From NCBI RefSeq assembly GCF_001431595.1, contig NZ_LDJO01000026.1:124001-188000 (forward strand): a stretch of 64,000 nt of DNA. Direction: 5' to 3'. Position numbers and translations under genes: made by a program. Under the pieces are notes generated by a model. The model was not told the DNA's origin, did no database searches, and saw nothing but the letters and a program-made list of their open reading frames with translations. Source of the stretch: Stenotrophomonas acidaminiphila. Its GTDB lineage: Bacteria; Pseudomonadota; Gammaproteobacteria; Xanthomonadales; Xanthomonadaceae. Numbering within the stretch: the first letter of the stretch is position 1; each line of letters opens with the position of its first letter. This document shows, one piece after another, positions 19,602-28,065 of the stretch.

Positions 19602-20558
19602 ATGCGTGCCTGGCTGCATGCCCGCCTGCAGGTGCTGCAGCGGCTCGCGCGCCCGCGCCGGCCCGAGCCGCTGCCGGTCACGCTCGACCGCCACCGCATC
19701 TATGTGCTGCCCACCGGCTTCGGCCTGTTCCTGGCCGCGCTGCTGGCGGTGATGCTGCTGGGCGCGCTGAACTACAACAACAATCCGGCATTGCTGCTGG
19801 CCCTGCTGCTCGCGGCCACGGCGCTGGCCAGCGCACTGCAGGCGCACCTGCAACTGGCCGGGCTGCGCGTGGACGCGGTGTCGGCCGAGCCGGTGGCGGC
19901 CGGGCAGCCGCTGCGGCTGCGCCTGGCGCTGGCCCGCGACGACCGCCGCCCGCGCCGCGGACTGCGGGTATCCAGTGGCGCCGCCTTCGCCTTCGCGGAC
20001 CTTGCCGGCAGCGACCGCACGGAAGTCGACCTGTGCCTGCCCACCACCCGTCGTGGCTGGCTGGAACTGCAGCGGATCCAGGTAGCCACGACCCAGCCGC
20101 TGGGACTGGTGCGCGCCTGGAGCTGGGTCTGGCCTGCACCGCCGGTGCTGGTCTACCCCGCTCCGGAACACCCTGCCGTGCCGCTGCCGGACACCGGCAG
20201 CGCCTCGACCCGCACCCGCCAGCACCCGCTCGGCGACGAGCTGCAGCAGTTGCGCCCGTATCGCCAGGGCGATGCCCGCCGCAGCATCGCCTGGAAACAC
20301 TCCGCCCGCCGCGACACGCTGCTGGTACGCGAGTACGAGCGTCCGGCCGGCACCGAGCTGCTGCTGGACTGGCATGCGCTGGGGCCGCTGCCCTACGAAC
20401 GCCGCATCGCCCGCCTGGCGCGCTGGGTGGACGACGCCGAGCGCGAAGGCCGCCGCTACCGCCTGCTGTTGCCGGGCCAGCCGCCGCTGGGGCCGGCCAG
20501 CGGCGACACCCACCGCCACCACTGCCTGCGGGCGCTGGCGCTGATGCCCGCACCATGA
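19602..20558 (+). CDS. DUF58 family protein, MoxR partner
   Basis: The 318-residue protein has two membrane segments (around residues 34-75, GLFLAALLAVMLLGALNYNN) and a cytoplasmic DUF58 domain. The motif LRPYRQGDARRSIAWKHSARRDTLLVREYE (here cited only by position, around 225-255) is the family core. DUF58 proteins go with MoxR ATPases and TgpA-like transglutaminases and are VWA-like. It begins one base after the moxR stop. Its stop codon overlaps the ATG of the first repeated micro-ORF (20555-20558). Confidence 0.88.
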   Translation: MRAWLHARLQVLQRLARPRRPEPLPVTLDRHRIYVLPTGFGLFLAALLAVMLLGALNYNNNPALLLALLLAATALASALQAHLQLAGLRVDAVSAEPVAAGQPLRLRLALARDDRRPRRGLRVSSGAAFAFADLAGSDRTEVDLCLPTTRRGWLELQRIQVATTQPLGLVRAWSWVWPAPPVLVYPAPEHPAVPLPDTGSASTRTRQHPLGDELQQLRPYRQGDARRSIAWKHSARRDTLLVREYERPAGTELLLDWHALGPLPYERRIARLARWVDDAEREGRRYRLLLPGQPPLGPASGDTHRHHCLRALALMPAP

Positions 20559-20629
20559 AAATACGACCGGACAGCCGTTTCTCGCGGCAAGGCCACCCAC
20601 GGGTTGGCGCACGGGGACATGCACCATGA
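20555..20629 (+). CDS. Repeat micro-ORF 1 (24 residues)
   Basis: The ORF encodes a basic peptide starting MKIRPDSRFSRQG and ending GARGHAP. Its ATG overlaps the DUF58 stop, and its TGA overlaps the ATG of micro-ORF 2. It is the most diverged of the four. Whether the peptide is made is unknown. Confidence 0.35.
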   Translation: MKIRPDSRFSRQGHPRVGARGHAP

Positions 20630-20700
20630 AAAAACGACAGGACAGCCGTCTTTCACGACGAAGCCGCCCGAAGGGTGGCGTACAAGGACATGCGCCATGA
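20626..20700 (+). CDS. Repeat micro-ORF 2 (24 residues)
   Basis: The ORF encodes MKKRQDSRLSRRSRPKGG and then VQGHAP, a strongly basic peptide. A GGGGA ribosome-type site stands eight bases before the ATG. Its TGA overlaps the ATG of micro-ORF 3. Confidence 0.38.
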   Translation: MKKRQDSRLSRRSRPKGGVQGHAP

Positions 20701-20771
20701 AAAAACGGCAGGACAGCCGCTTTTCACGGCGAAGCTGCCCGAAGGGTGGCGCACAAGGACATGCGCCATGA
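20697..20771 (+). CDS. Repeat micro-ORF 3 (24 residues)
   Basis: The ORF encodes MKKRQDSRFSRRSCPKGG and then AQGHAP. An AAGGA site is eight bases upstream of the ATG. Compared with unit 4, Arg-14 is Cys and the penultimate codons differ. Its TGA overlaps the ATG of micro-ORF 4. Confidence 0.38.
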   Translation: MKKRQDSRFSRRSCPKGGAQGHAP

Positions 20772-20842
20772 AAAAACGGCAGGACAGCCGCTTTTCACGG
20801 CGAAGCCGCCCGAAGGGTGGCGCACAGGGATGTGCGCCATGA
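20768..20842 (+). CDS. Repeat micro-ORF 4 (24 residues), coupled to tgpA
   Basis: The ORF encodes MKKRQDSRFSRRSRPKGG and then AQGCAP. Its TGA (20840-20842) overlaps the tgpA ATG (20839-20841). Ribosomes ending here could restart on tgpA, whose own AGGGA site lies in the last bases of this unit. Confidence 0.38.
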   Translation: MKKRQDSRFSRRSRPKGGAQGCAP

Positions 20843-22815
20843 GCGACCGCGCCCGTCTTCCGCCATTGAATCCGACCGCGCGCAACTGGGCGCTGCTGAC
20901 GACCGCGCTGGCCTTGTTGCCGCTGCTGCTGCAGCTACCCGGCATGCTGGCCGCGGTCTTCGCCGCCACCGCGCTGCTGGTGGCGCTGCTGGCCTGGCGG
21001 CGCTCGGTACCGCTGCCGCTGCGCCTGCTGCTGGTCGCGACCATGCTGCTCGCGATCTACTGGCAGATGGGCGCGTCGCCAGGGCGCGATACCGGCTGCG
21101 CATTGCTGGCGGCAATGCTGGCGATCAAGTCCAGCGAGCTGCGCAGCCTGCGTGATGCGCGCAGCCTGCTCGGCTTCGCGCTGTTCGCGCCGTTCGCCGC
21201 CTTCCTGCTCGACCAGGGGCCCGGCACCCTGCTGTTGTCGCTGGCCGCGGTCATCTGCGCCCTGCTCGGCCTGCAGCACCTGGCCGACGCCGAGACCGGC
21301 GCCGCACCACAAACGGCCGCGCTGCAGCTGCGCACCATCGGCCGGCTGCTGCTGGTCGCGCTGCCGCTGGCGCTGTCCGCCTTCTGGCTGCTGCCGCGAT
21401 TGCCGACACCGCTGTGGGGCATCCCCGAGCGCGCGATCGGCAAGCCCGGGCTGTCGGACACGATGGCGCCGGGGCAGTGGCTGGACCTGATGGCCGACGA
21501 CAGCCCCGCACTGCGCGCGCAGTTCGCCGGTGCCGCGCCGCCGCCCGAACAGCGCTACTGGCGCGGCCCGGTGCTCACCCGCTTCGACGGGCGCACCTGG
21601 ACGCGTCTGGAAAGCCAGCGCCGCCGCCCGCCGCCCGCGATGACCGCCGGCCCGGTGCAGTGGGACTACCAGATCGAGTACGAGGCCACCGAGCGGCGCG
21701 AACTGGTGGCGCTGGACCTGCCGCTGGCCGCACCGGACCAAACCGAGCTGGATGCCGACTACACGCTGGTCAGCGCGCGCCCGCTGGCCACGCTCACCCG
21801 CTGGCGGCTCCGTTCCGCGCCACCGGCGCGCTTCCAGCCGGCGCTGCCGCCGGACCTGCGCGAAGCCACACTGCAACTACCGCGCGGCTTCAATCCGCGC
21901 ACGCTGGCACTGGCCCGGCAGTGGCGCCGGGACGCCGGCGATGACGACGCGGCCATCGTCCGCCGCGCGATGCAATGGATCAGCCGCGACTTCAGCTACA
22001 CCCTGAGCACGCCGCTGCCGGGCCGGCACGGCGCCGACGAGTTCCTGTTCGACTGGAAGGCCGGTTTCTGCGAGCACTTCAGCTCCGCCTTCGTGGTGCT
22101 GATGCGCGGCGCCGGCATCCCCGCACGGGTCGTCACCGGCTACGCCGGCGGCACCCGCAACCGCTACGGCGACTATTGGCTGGTACGGCGGATGGACGCC
22201 CACGCCTGGGCCGAGGTGTGGCTGCCGCAACGCGGCTGGACCCGCGTCGACCCGACCGCGGCGGTCGCACCGGAACGGATCCGCGACACCCTCGAAGACC
22301 GCCTGGCGCGGGGCGACAGCGCCGGCGGCGGGCTGGACATGGGCGCGCGCTGGCTGCAGCTCGCGCAGGCCGGCGACTGGTTGCGCCGCAACTGGAACGG
22401 CCTGGTCCTGTCCTTCGATGCACGCCGCCAGCAGCGGCTGCTCAGTCCGTTCGGCATCGAGCGCCTGGAACCGGCGCAACTGGTCGGGCTGCTCGCCGCC
22501 TTCGCACTCGTTGCCGTCATCGCCATGGCCTGGCTGCTGGCGCGCGGCGAGCGCGAGCGTGATCCGCTGCTGCGCGCCTGGCGCCGGCTCGACCGTCGCT
22601 ACGCCCGCCTAGGCCTCGGCCGGCAGGCGCACGAAACCGCCGGCGACTGGGCCGCGCGCGTGGAGGCCCTCCGGCCCGGCAGCGGACTGGTACTGCTCAG
22701 CCAGCGTTTCAGCGATGCGCGCTACGCTGGCGCCTCGTCGGACCTCGCTTCATTATTGCGTGACCTGCACAGGCACCGTCCTCAACCCGGAGTACCCACC
22801 GGAGCACGAACATGA
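20839..22815 (+). CDS. tgpA: TgpA-type membrane transglutaminase-like protein
   Basis: This 658-residue protein has six to seven N-terminal membrane segments (residues 10-200) and a periplasmic transglutaminase-like domain, with one more membrane segment near residue 550. The catalytic triad is visible: Cys in KAGFCEHFSSAF, His in MDAHAWAEVW and Asp in TRVDPTAAV. The related Pseudomonas aeruginosa TgpA is essential and active in vitro; that is family knowledge. The start MSDRARLPP (20839) follows directly on repeat unit 4. Upstream in-frame starts lie inside the repeats and are not preferred. The stop overlaps slp by four bases. Confidence 0.9.
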   Translation: MSDRARLPPLNPTARNWALLTTALALLPLLLQLPGMLAAVFAATALLVALLAWRRSVPLPLRLLLVATMLLAIYWQMGASPGRDTGCALLAAMLAIKSSELRSLRDARSLLGFALFAPFAAFLLDQGPGTLLLSLAAVICALLGLQHLADAETGAAPQTAALQLRTIGRLLLVALPLALSAFWLLPRLPTPLWGIPERAIGKPGLSDTMAPGQWLDLMADDSPALRAQFAGAAPPPEQRYWRGPVLTRFDGRTWTRLESQRRRPPPAMTAGPVQWDYQIEYEATERRELVALDLPLAAPDQTELDADYTLVSARPLATLTRWRLRSAPPARFQPALPPDLREATLQLPRGFNPRTLALARQWRRDAGDDDAAIVRRAMQWISRDFSYTLSTPLPGRHGADEFLFDWKAGFCEHFSSAFVVLMRGAGIPARVVTGYAGGTRNRYGDYWLVRRMDAHAWAEVWLPQRGWTRVDPTAAVAPERIRDTLEDRLARGDSAGGGLDMGARWLQLAQAGDWLRRNWNGLVLSFDARRQQRLLSPFGIERLEPAQLVGLLAAFALVAVIAMAWLLARGERERDPLLRAWRRLDRRYARLGLGRQAHETAGDWAARVEALRPGSGLVLLSQRFSDARYAGASSDLASLLRDLHRHRPQPGVPTGART

Positions 22816-23339
22816 AGACCCGCATCCTCCTTGCCCTCGCCGCCAGCCTGACGCTGGCCGCCTGTGCCACCGCCCCCAAGCCGCTGCAGGGACAGTTCAG
22901 CACGGTGTCCCCGCGTGACAGCATCGCGCAGAAGCAGACCGGCACGCCGGTACGCTGGGGGGGCCGCATCATCGAGACCATTCCCGGCCAGGGCGAGACC
23001 TGCTTCCAGATGATCGCGCGCCCGCTCAACGGCAATGGCCGCCCGAGCACCACCTCCGCCGACGCCAGCGACGGCCGCTTCCTCGCCTGCCGCGCCGGCT
23101 TCTACGACCCGGCGGTGTTCGAGCCCGGCCGCGACGTGACCTTCATCGGCCGCATCGACGGCTACCAGACCACCAAGATCGGCGAATACGACTACCCACT
23201 GCCGAAGATCGCCGCCGACGTGGTGTACCTGTGGCCGGTGCAGCGCGAAGTCGAAGTGGTGCCGGCCTACCCGTACGGTCCGTGGGGACCGGCCTGGGGC
23301 CCCGGCTGGGGCTGGGGTTGGCGCGGCGGCTGGTGGTAA
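22812..23339 (+). CDS. slp: Slp-family outer membrane lipoprotein
   Basis: The 175-residue protein starts with a lipoprotein signal (MKTRILLALAASLTLAAC, lipobox LAAC, Cys-18). The Slp domain follows (SPRDSIAQKQTGTPVRWGG, then CFQMIARPLNGNGRP and GRFLACRAGFYDPAVFEPGR). The C-terminus is a Trp/Gly/Pro-rich tail (about 20 residues, WGPAWGPGWGWGWRGGWW). E. coli Slp is an outer-membrane lipoprotein induced in starvation and acid stress. The ATG overlaps the tgpA stop. It is the last gene of this operon, before a strong terminator. Confidence 0.9.
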   Translation: MKTRILLALAASLTLAACATAPKPLQGQFSTVSPRDSIAQKQTGTPVRWGGRIIETIPGQGETCFQMIARPLNGNGRPSTTSADASDGRFLACRAGFYDPAVFEPGRDVTFIGRIDGYQTTKIGEYDYPLPKIAADVVYLWPVQREVEVVPAYPYGPWGPAWGPGWGWGWRGGWW

Positions 23340-23360
23340 GCCCGGCGTCCGCAGCACACC

Positions 23361-23388
23361 GAAAACGCCGCCTTCGGGCGGCGTTTTC
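23361..23388. terminator. Bidirectional terminator between slp and the zincin gene
   Basis: A stable stem (GAAAACGCCGCC / GGCGGCGTTTTCC) with a TTCG loop lies between two convergent genes. An A-run on the left and a T-run on the right allow it to work on both strands. Confidence 0.85.
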
Positions 23389-23405
23389 CGTTGCGGCCGC
23401 AGGAC

Positions 23406-24740
23406 TCACTCCTGCCTGCGGAGCGTCCAGTCGCCCTGGCGGGCACCGGGCTGCAGCATCCAGCCCGGCGCCAGGTTCAGGACCCAGCCATCGCCCTCCC
23501 AGCCTGCGGTCGTCTGCCGCGCCCCGGTGTGGGCCACCGACAGCCGTTTCCAGTCGGTGGACAACAGCCCATCGCCGCGTACCTCCAGCACGCCCCAGGC
23601 GGCAGCGGCACGGATCACGCCGTACACCGAACCCTGCGGCGGCAACGGCGTCACCCGGTTCGGATCGAAACTGAAACTGGCACCGTTGACCGGCACGACC
23701 AGCACCGGGCCGTCGACCAGCCGCGTGCGCAGGGCAGCCACCACGCCGGCCTGGTGCCGGGCGCGGGCGTCCTCCCCGGCCTCCACCTCGGCCAGACCAT
23801 GACGTGCGCCCGCGCGCTGGAAGGCGGCATCGCCGGCTTCGGCCTGCACGCCCAGCACGGCGGCAAGCAGCTGCGGCAGGCCGTCCTTCCGGTTCCAGCC
23901 GCTGCGCCAGCCCGGTGCGGCGCGATCCAGCAGGACACCGTAGGCCGGCCCGGTGTAGTAGGCGAAGGAGCGGGCATAGGCCGTCACCGCGTCGCCGCGG
24001 CGCAGGTGCGCGGCGAGCCGGCTTTCCAGCGCGTCGTCCTGCGCGAGGATGCGGCCGGTGTACTCGGCGATGCCTTCATGGCGCTCCATCGCATCCTCGG
24101 CGGCAGCCGCCTCCGGGTACCGCGCCTGCCGCCAGGCACGGAAGGTCATCGCGTCGGCGCTGGCCTGTCGCCGCTGCTCCGCGCTGGTTGCCTCCATCGC
24201 CGCCGCCAGGGCACGCAGCTCCAACCGCAACGCGGTGCGTCCCTGCTCGGTCTCCAGCTGGTCCTGGTCGGCATGGGCCGCCGCCAGCCCGATCCCCGCC
24301 TGGATGCGGTGCCAGGCCTCGTGCATGAGCAGGATCGAGCGGGCCACCGGGTCTTCCGGCAGCGGCAGCATCAACATGGTCCAGGTGCGCCCGTTCCAGC
24401 CCACGGCGGTATTGGCGACCGGCATGCTGTCGGGCAGGCGGCCGCGGAACACCGGGCCGTCGCGTTCCAGTGCGGTATCGGTCCCGTCCATGCTGGCAAC
24501 GAACTGGCGGCTGGCCGGATCGACCAGCAGCACCGGCCCGCACAGGCTCACGCCCCAGGCCTTGCCGTCATCGGCCACGCACAACTGCTGCATGCGCTGG
24601 AAGACCGCGCCCGCCGCCGATGCATCCGGCAGCGCCTGCGCGAACGCCACCGATGGCAGCGCCAGCAGCAACAGGCCGATGCGGTTGCGGAGGCGACCGG
24701 ACCCGGCCCGCATCGCCGGGCTCCGCGAATGCCGGCTCAT
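23406..24740 (-). CDS. Secreted zincin-like protein with HExxH motif
   Basis: The 444-residue protein has a Sec signal (hydrophobic core IGLLLLALPSVAFA, cleaved before QALP). Residues around 140 read LLMHEAWHRIQAG, an HExxH zinc site. About 85 residues later comes RHEGIAEYTG, whose Glu could be the third ligand, as in gluzincins. No named family is recognised. The C-terminal third is beta-rich with short Gly/Trp motifs. Its ATG overlaps the TGA of the HIT gene by four bases. The peptidase role is inferred from the motif only. Confidence 0.6.
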   Translation of the reverse strand: MSRHSRSPAMRAGSGRLRNRIGLLLLALPSVAFAQALPDASAAGAVFQRMQQLCVADDGKAWGVSLCGPVLLVDPASRQFVASMDGTDTALERDGPVFRGRLPDSMPVANTAVGWNGRTWTMLMLPLPEDPVARSILLMHEAWHRIQAGIGLAAAHADQDQLETEQGRTALRLELRALAAAMEATSAEQRRQASADAMTFRAWRQARYPEAAAAEDAMERHEGIAEYTGRILAQDDALESRLAAHLRRGDAVTAYARSFAYYTGPAYGVLLDRAAPGWRSGWNRKDGLPQLLAAVLGVQAEAGDAAFQRAGARHGLAEVEAGEDARARHQAGVVAALRTRLVDGPVLVVPVNGASFSFDPNRVTPLPPQGSVYGVIRAAAAWGVLEVRGDGLLSTDWKRLSVAHTGARQTTAGWEGDGWVLNLAPGWMLQPGARQGDWTLRRQE

Positions 24741-25087
24741 GGCGCGCCGAAATGCCCCAGCGGCGCGCCGGCCAGCAGGTGCAGGTGGATATGGAACACC
24801 GTCTGCCCGGCGTTCTCGCGGCAGTTCATCACGATGCGGTAGCCATCCTGCGCGAACCCCTCGCGGCGCGCGTATGCGGCGGCGGCCAGCGCCAGCTTGC
24901 CGATCAGGTGCGCCTGCGCCGGCTGCAGGTCGTCCAGGGTGGGGATGACCTCGTGCTTGGGAATGAACAGCACATGCACCGGCGCCTGCGGGGCGATGTC
25001 CTTGAAGCCCAGCACGTCGTCATCTTCGTAGACGATGCTGGCGGGGATTTCGCGGCGGATGATCTTGCCGAAAATGGTATCGGTCAT
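24737..25087 (-). CDS. HIT-family nucleotide-binding hydrolase
   Basis: This 116-residue HinT-like protein has the start DTIFGKIIRREIPASIVYED and the histidine triad in FHIHLHLLAG (HxHxHxx). HinT enzymes hydrolyse nucleoside phosphoramidates in the cytoplasm. ATG 25087 is chosen; an in-frame Met four codons upstream (25099) is possible. It overlaps the zincin gene (ATGA) and lies 51 bp from recR on the same strand. Confidence 0.92.
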   Translation of the reverse strand: MTDTIFGKIIRREIPASIVYEDDDVLGFKDIAPQAPVHVLFIPKHEVIPTLDDLQPAQAHLIGKLALAAAAYARREGFAQDGYRIVMNCRENAGQTVFHIHLHLLAGAPLGHFGAP

Positions 25088-25138
25088 GCGACGGCTCACT
25101 GGCGTTGAACGGCCTACAGCTTACCGTCCCGCAGCGGC

Positions 25139-25738
25139 CTATTCGCTGATTTCGCTGCGGCTGCCGAAGGCGTGCGAGAGCGTGCCGCGGTCCACGTATT
25201 CCAGCTCGCCACCCAGCGGCAGGCCCTGCGCCAGCCGGCTCGGCCGCACCTTGTGGCGGCGCGCCAGCTGCGCCAGGTAATGCGCCGTGGCTTCGCCCTC
25301 GACGGTGGAATTGGTGGCGATGATCAGCTCGACCACTTCGCCCTGGGCCAGCCGTGCTTCCAGCTGGTCCAGCCCGAGTTCGCGCGGGCCGATGCCGTCC
25401 AGCGGCGACAGCCGGCCCTGCAGCACGTAGTACAGGCCGCGGTAGCTGGTGGCGTGCTCGATGGCCAGGCGATCGGCCGGCGACTCCACCACGCACAGCA
25501 TCTCCCGCTCGCGGCTGGCGCTGGCGCACAGCGGGCACACCTCGGTTTCGCTGAAATCGCGGCACTGCGCACAGTGTCCGATCCGCTCGATCGCATCGGC
25601 CAGCACCTGCGACAACCGCAGGCCGCCGTCGCGCGCGCGCTCGAGCACGTGGTAGGCCATGCGCTGGGCACTCTTCTGGCCGACGCCGGGCAGCACCCGG
25701 AAGGCCTCGATCAGTTGTTCCAGCAGCGGCAGGCTCAT
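25139..25738 (-). CDS. recR: Recombination mediator RecR
   Basis: The 199-residue protein helps RecF and RecO load RecA at gaps. The start has the helix-hairpin-helix [32 protein letters not shown]4 zinc finger follows ([16 protein letters not shown]), then the Toprim domain with [13 protein letters not shown] and [16 protein letters not shown]. The start MSLPLLEQ (ATG 25738) matches the family. It lies in the standard dnaX-ybaB-recR order. Confidence 0.97.
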   Translation of the reverse strand: MSLPLLEQLIEAFRVLPGVGQKSAQRMAYHVLERARDGGLRLSQVLADAIERIGHCAQCRDFSETEVCPLCASASREREMLCVVESPADRLAIEHATSYRGLYYVLQGRLSPLDGIGPRELGLDQLEARLAQGEVVELIIATNSTVEGEATAHYLAQLARRHKVRPSRLAQGLPLGGELEYVDRGTLSHAFGSRSEISE

Positions 25739-25830
25739 CGCATCGGGCTCATGGTCGAAACAAACGCGCGAAGCCCATGGGCTTCGCGACGTGGGGTTAC
25801 GGGCAGCCGGGCGGAGCCGGCGCACCGCGA

Positions 25831-26151
25831 TCAGAACGGCATTTTCATGCCCGGCGGCAGCTTCATGCCGGCGGTGGCCGAGCCCATGCGGGCCTGCGAT
25901 TCGGCATCGATCTTGTTGGAGGCGTCATTGAACGCCGCGGCGATCAGGTCCTCGACCATTTCCTGGTCGGACAGCACCGACGGATCGATGCGCACCTTGC
26001 GGCACTCCTTGGTGCCGGTGAGCGTCACGCTGACCATGCCGCCACCCGCACTGCCGGTGACTTCCAGCTTGGCCAGTTCTTCCTGGGCCTTCTGCAGGTT
26101 CTCCTGCATCTTCTGGGCCTGTTGCATCAGTTGGGCGATGTTGCCGCGCAT
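25831..26151 (-). CDS. ybaB: YbaB/EbfC nucleoid-associated protein
   Basis: The 106-residue protein has the family features: [20 protein letters not shown] at the start, the central [16 protein letters not shown], and [21 protein letters not shown]. It binds DNA as a dimer. Only six bases separate it from the dnaX stop, so co-transcription is likely. Confidence 0.95.
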   Translation of the reverse strand: MRGNIAQLMQQAQKMQENLQKAQEELAKLEVTGSAGGGMVSVTLTGTKECRKVRIDPSVLSDQEMVEDLIAAAFNDASNKIDAESQARMGSATAGMKLPPGMKMPF

Positions 26152-26157
26152 GGTTTC

Positions 26158-28065
26158 CTACTCTTCAAAGGGACGGATGGAATCGGGCACGACCCGGGCA
26201 CCCTGCGCAAGCAGGTGCTGCACCTGGGGGTCGGCCATGAAAACGGCTTCGGCCGCATTCTGTCGCTCGCCGCGCTGGCGGTCGGCGCGCTCGTGCAGGG
26301 TTTCGGCCTGGGCGTTGCCGGTCTCGATCACGATCTTCGGCGCACTGCCCAGCGCCTGCGCCAGGGTCTGCGCCAGCGCACCCAGCGAGCGCTCGGACTG
26401 CAGGTATTCGAAACCCGGCAGCAGCGCCAGCCGCAGCACGCCGTTGCGGTAACCGACGAAAGCGGCGTTGGCGGCCAGCTCGCGCGACGGCCCGGACAGG
26501 CCGCTGTCGGCAACCAGGTCCAGCCACTGTTCGGCGTTCTCCAGCGCGCGCGGCGCGGCGCCGGCCGTGGTCGTGGCTGGCGGCGGCGGGGCGATGGCGA
26601 TGCCTTCGGCACGGAACGGCGATGGCGGCGCCTGGCGGGGTGCCGGCGGCATGGCGTCGGCCGCCTCGTGGTGCGCCTGCGCTGCAGCGGTCTCCTCCAT
26701 CCATGGCGGCAGGTCGTCGTCCTCGCGCGCCTGCACGGGTTCTGCTGCCGGCGCCGGGGAAAGCGGCGGCGCATCGGCCTGCGGCGCGCGCGCCGCCAGC
26801 GGCACGACGTCTTCGCGCTTCGGTGTCGCGTGGGCGGAAACGGGGTCGGCTACCGGCACAGCCGCCACCGGCTGCGCCGCCGGTGCAGCGACGGCAGCCG
26901 CGGTCACGGCAGGCGTGGAACCGCCAGCCGACGACGACACCGCGCCCGTTCCCGGACCTTCGCCTTCCGGCACCGCCGGCACCGCGCCCGCCGGGCGGAA
27001 CGCCAGCATGCGCAGCACGGTCATCTCGAAACCGGCGCGCGGGCTGGGCGCCAGGTGCAGGTCGCGACGGCCGCCCAGCGCCATCTGGTACCACAGCTGC
27101 ACCACTTCCGGGCGCAGGCGCGAGGCGAACGCCATCGCGTCGACACCGTCGCCGGGCGCCGCCGCGCCCGGCACCAGCTGCTGCACCTGGATGCGGTGCA
27201 GGGCCTCGGCCAGCGCGTCGAGCACGCCGCTCCAGTCGGGCGAGAAATCGGCCAGGGTGGCCACGACCTGCAGCAGGCGCGCGCCATCGCCCGACGCCAG
27301 CGCGTCGAGCATCGCCGTCACCTGGGTACGGTCGACGGTGCCGAGCATGGCCCGCACCACGTCGTCGCGCAGCGCGCCGCCGGCATAGGCGATGGCCTGG
27401 TCCAGCAGCGACAGCCCATCGCGCAGCGAACCATCGGCGCCGCGCGCCAGCTGCGTGATCGCCCCGTCCTCGAACTCGATCTGCTCGGCGCCGAGGATGC
27501 GCGTCATCTGCCCGCGGATCTGCTCCTCGTCCAGCCGCTTGAGGTTGAACTGCAGGCAGCGCGACAGCACGGTGACCGGCAGCTTCTGCGGGTCGGTGGT
27601 GGCCAGCAGGAACTTCACGTGCTCCGGCGGTTCCTCCAGCGTCTTCAGCAGCGCGTTGAACGCCGCCTTGGACAGCATGTGCACTTCGTCGATCAGGTAG
27701 ACCTTGTACTTGCCGCGCGACGGCATGTACTGCGCGTTCTCGATCACCTCGCGCACGTCGTCCACACCGGTGTTGGAGGCGGCGTCGATCTCCAGCAGGT
27801 CGATGTAGCGACCGGCGTCGATGTCCAGGCATGCCGGGCACTGGCCGCAGGGGTCGGCGCTGGTGCCATGCTCGCAGTTCAGCGACTTGGCGAAGATGCG
27901 GGCGATCGTGGTCTTGCCGACACCGCGGGTACCGGTGAACAGGAAGGCATGGTGGACGCGGCCGCTGTCCAGCGCATTGCTCAACGCGCGGACCACGTGT
28001 TCCTGGCCCACCAGCTCGGCGAAACGCTTCGGGCGCCACTTGCGGGCGAGGACGAGATAGGACAT
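26158..28065 (-). CDS. dnaX: DNA polymerase III tau/gamma subunit
   Basis: This 635-residue clamp-loader ATPase has Walker A in LFTGTRGVGKTTIARIFAK, the Cys-4 zinc motif (CEHGTSADPCGQCPAC), Walker B in KVYLIDEVHMLS, and the SRC motif in VLSRCLQFNLK. The C-terminal half is the proline/alanine-rich tau linker and the tau-specific end. The start MSYLVLARKWRPKRFAELVG (ATG 28065) is universal in the family. I see no A-rich slippery site of the E. coli A AAA AAG type, so gamma may not be made, or made otherwise. Confidence 0.97.
   Translation of the reverse strand: MSYLVLARKWRPKRFAELVGQEHVVRALSNALDSGRVHHAFLFTGTRGVGKTTIARIFAKSLNCEHGTSADPCGQCPACLDIDAGRYIDLLEIDAASNTGVDDVREVIENAQYMPSRGKYKVYLIDEVHMLSKAAFNALLKTLEEPPEHVKFLLATTDPQKLPVTVLSRCLQFNLKRLDEEQIRGQMTRILGAEQIEFEDGAITQLARGADGSLRDGLSLLDQAIAYAGGALRDDVVRAMLGTVDRTQVTAMLDALASGDGARLLQVVATLADFSPDWSGVLDALAEALHRIQVQQLVPGAAAPGDGVDAMAFASRLRPEVVQLWYQMALGGRRDLHLAPSPRAGFEMTVLRMLAFRPAGAVPAVPEGEGPGTGAVSSSAGGSTPAVTAAAVAAPAAQPVAAVPVADPVSAHATPKREDVVPLAARAPQADAPPLSPAPAAEPVQAREDDDLPPWMEETAAAQAHHEAADAMPPAPRQAPPSPFRAEGIAIAPPPPATTTAGAAPRALENAEQWLDLVADSGLSGPSRELAANAAFVGYRNGVLRLALLPGFEYLQSERSLGALAQTLAQALGSAPKIVIETGNAQAETLHERADRQRGERQNAAEAVFMADPQVQHLLAQGARVVPDSIRPFEE

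Larger units (their letters stand above)
20555..20838 (+). repeat. Four perfect-length 71-bp tandem repeats
   Basis: Four units start at 20555, 20626, 20697 and 20768, exactly 71 bp apart, and the next unit boundary (20839) is the ATG of tgpA. Units 2-4 differ at only a few bases; unit 1 is more diverged. Each unit begins with an ATG and ends in a small inverted repeat (GGCGCA ... TGCGCC) whose loop holds an AAGGA-type ribosome site, eight bases before the next ATG. The 71-bp period is not a multiple of three, so each unit shifts the reading frame, and each closes with an ATGA overlap. See the four small ORFs listed separately. Confidence 0.9.

Noticed and set aside
16702-19752. A 1,016-residue open frame on the plus strand
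   Set aside because: It crosses the antisense of the GT39-type gene and the out-of-frame moxR gene. No motif is visible and composition is shadow-like.
20555-20838. CRISPR array at the 71-bp repeats
   Set aside because: The units abut without spacers, the repeat is far too long for a CRISPR repeat, and no cas genes are near.
26158-28065. Programmed frameshift in dnaX making gamma
   Set aside because: No A-rich slippery heptamer and no following hairpin of the E. coli kind was seen; the full tau frame is intact.
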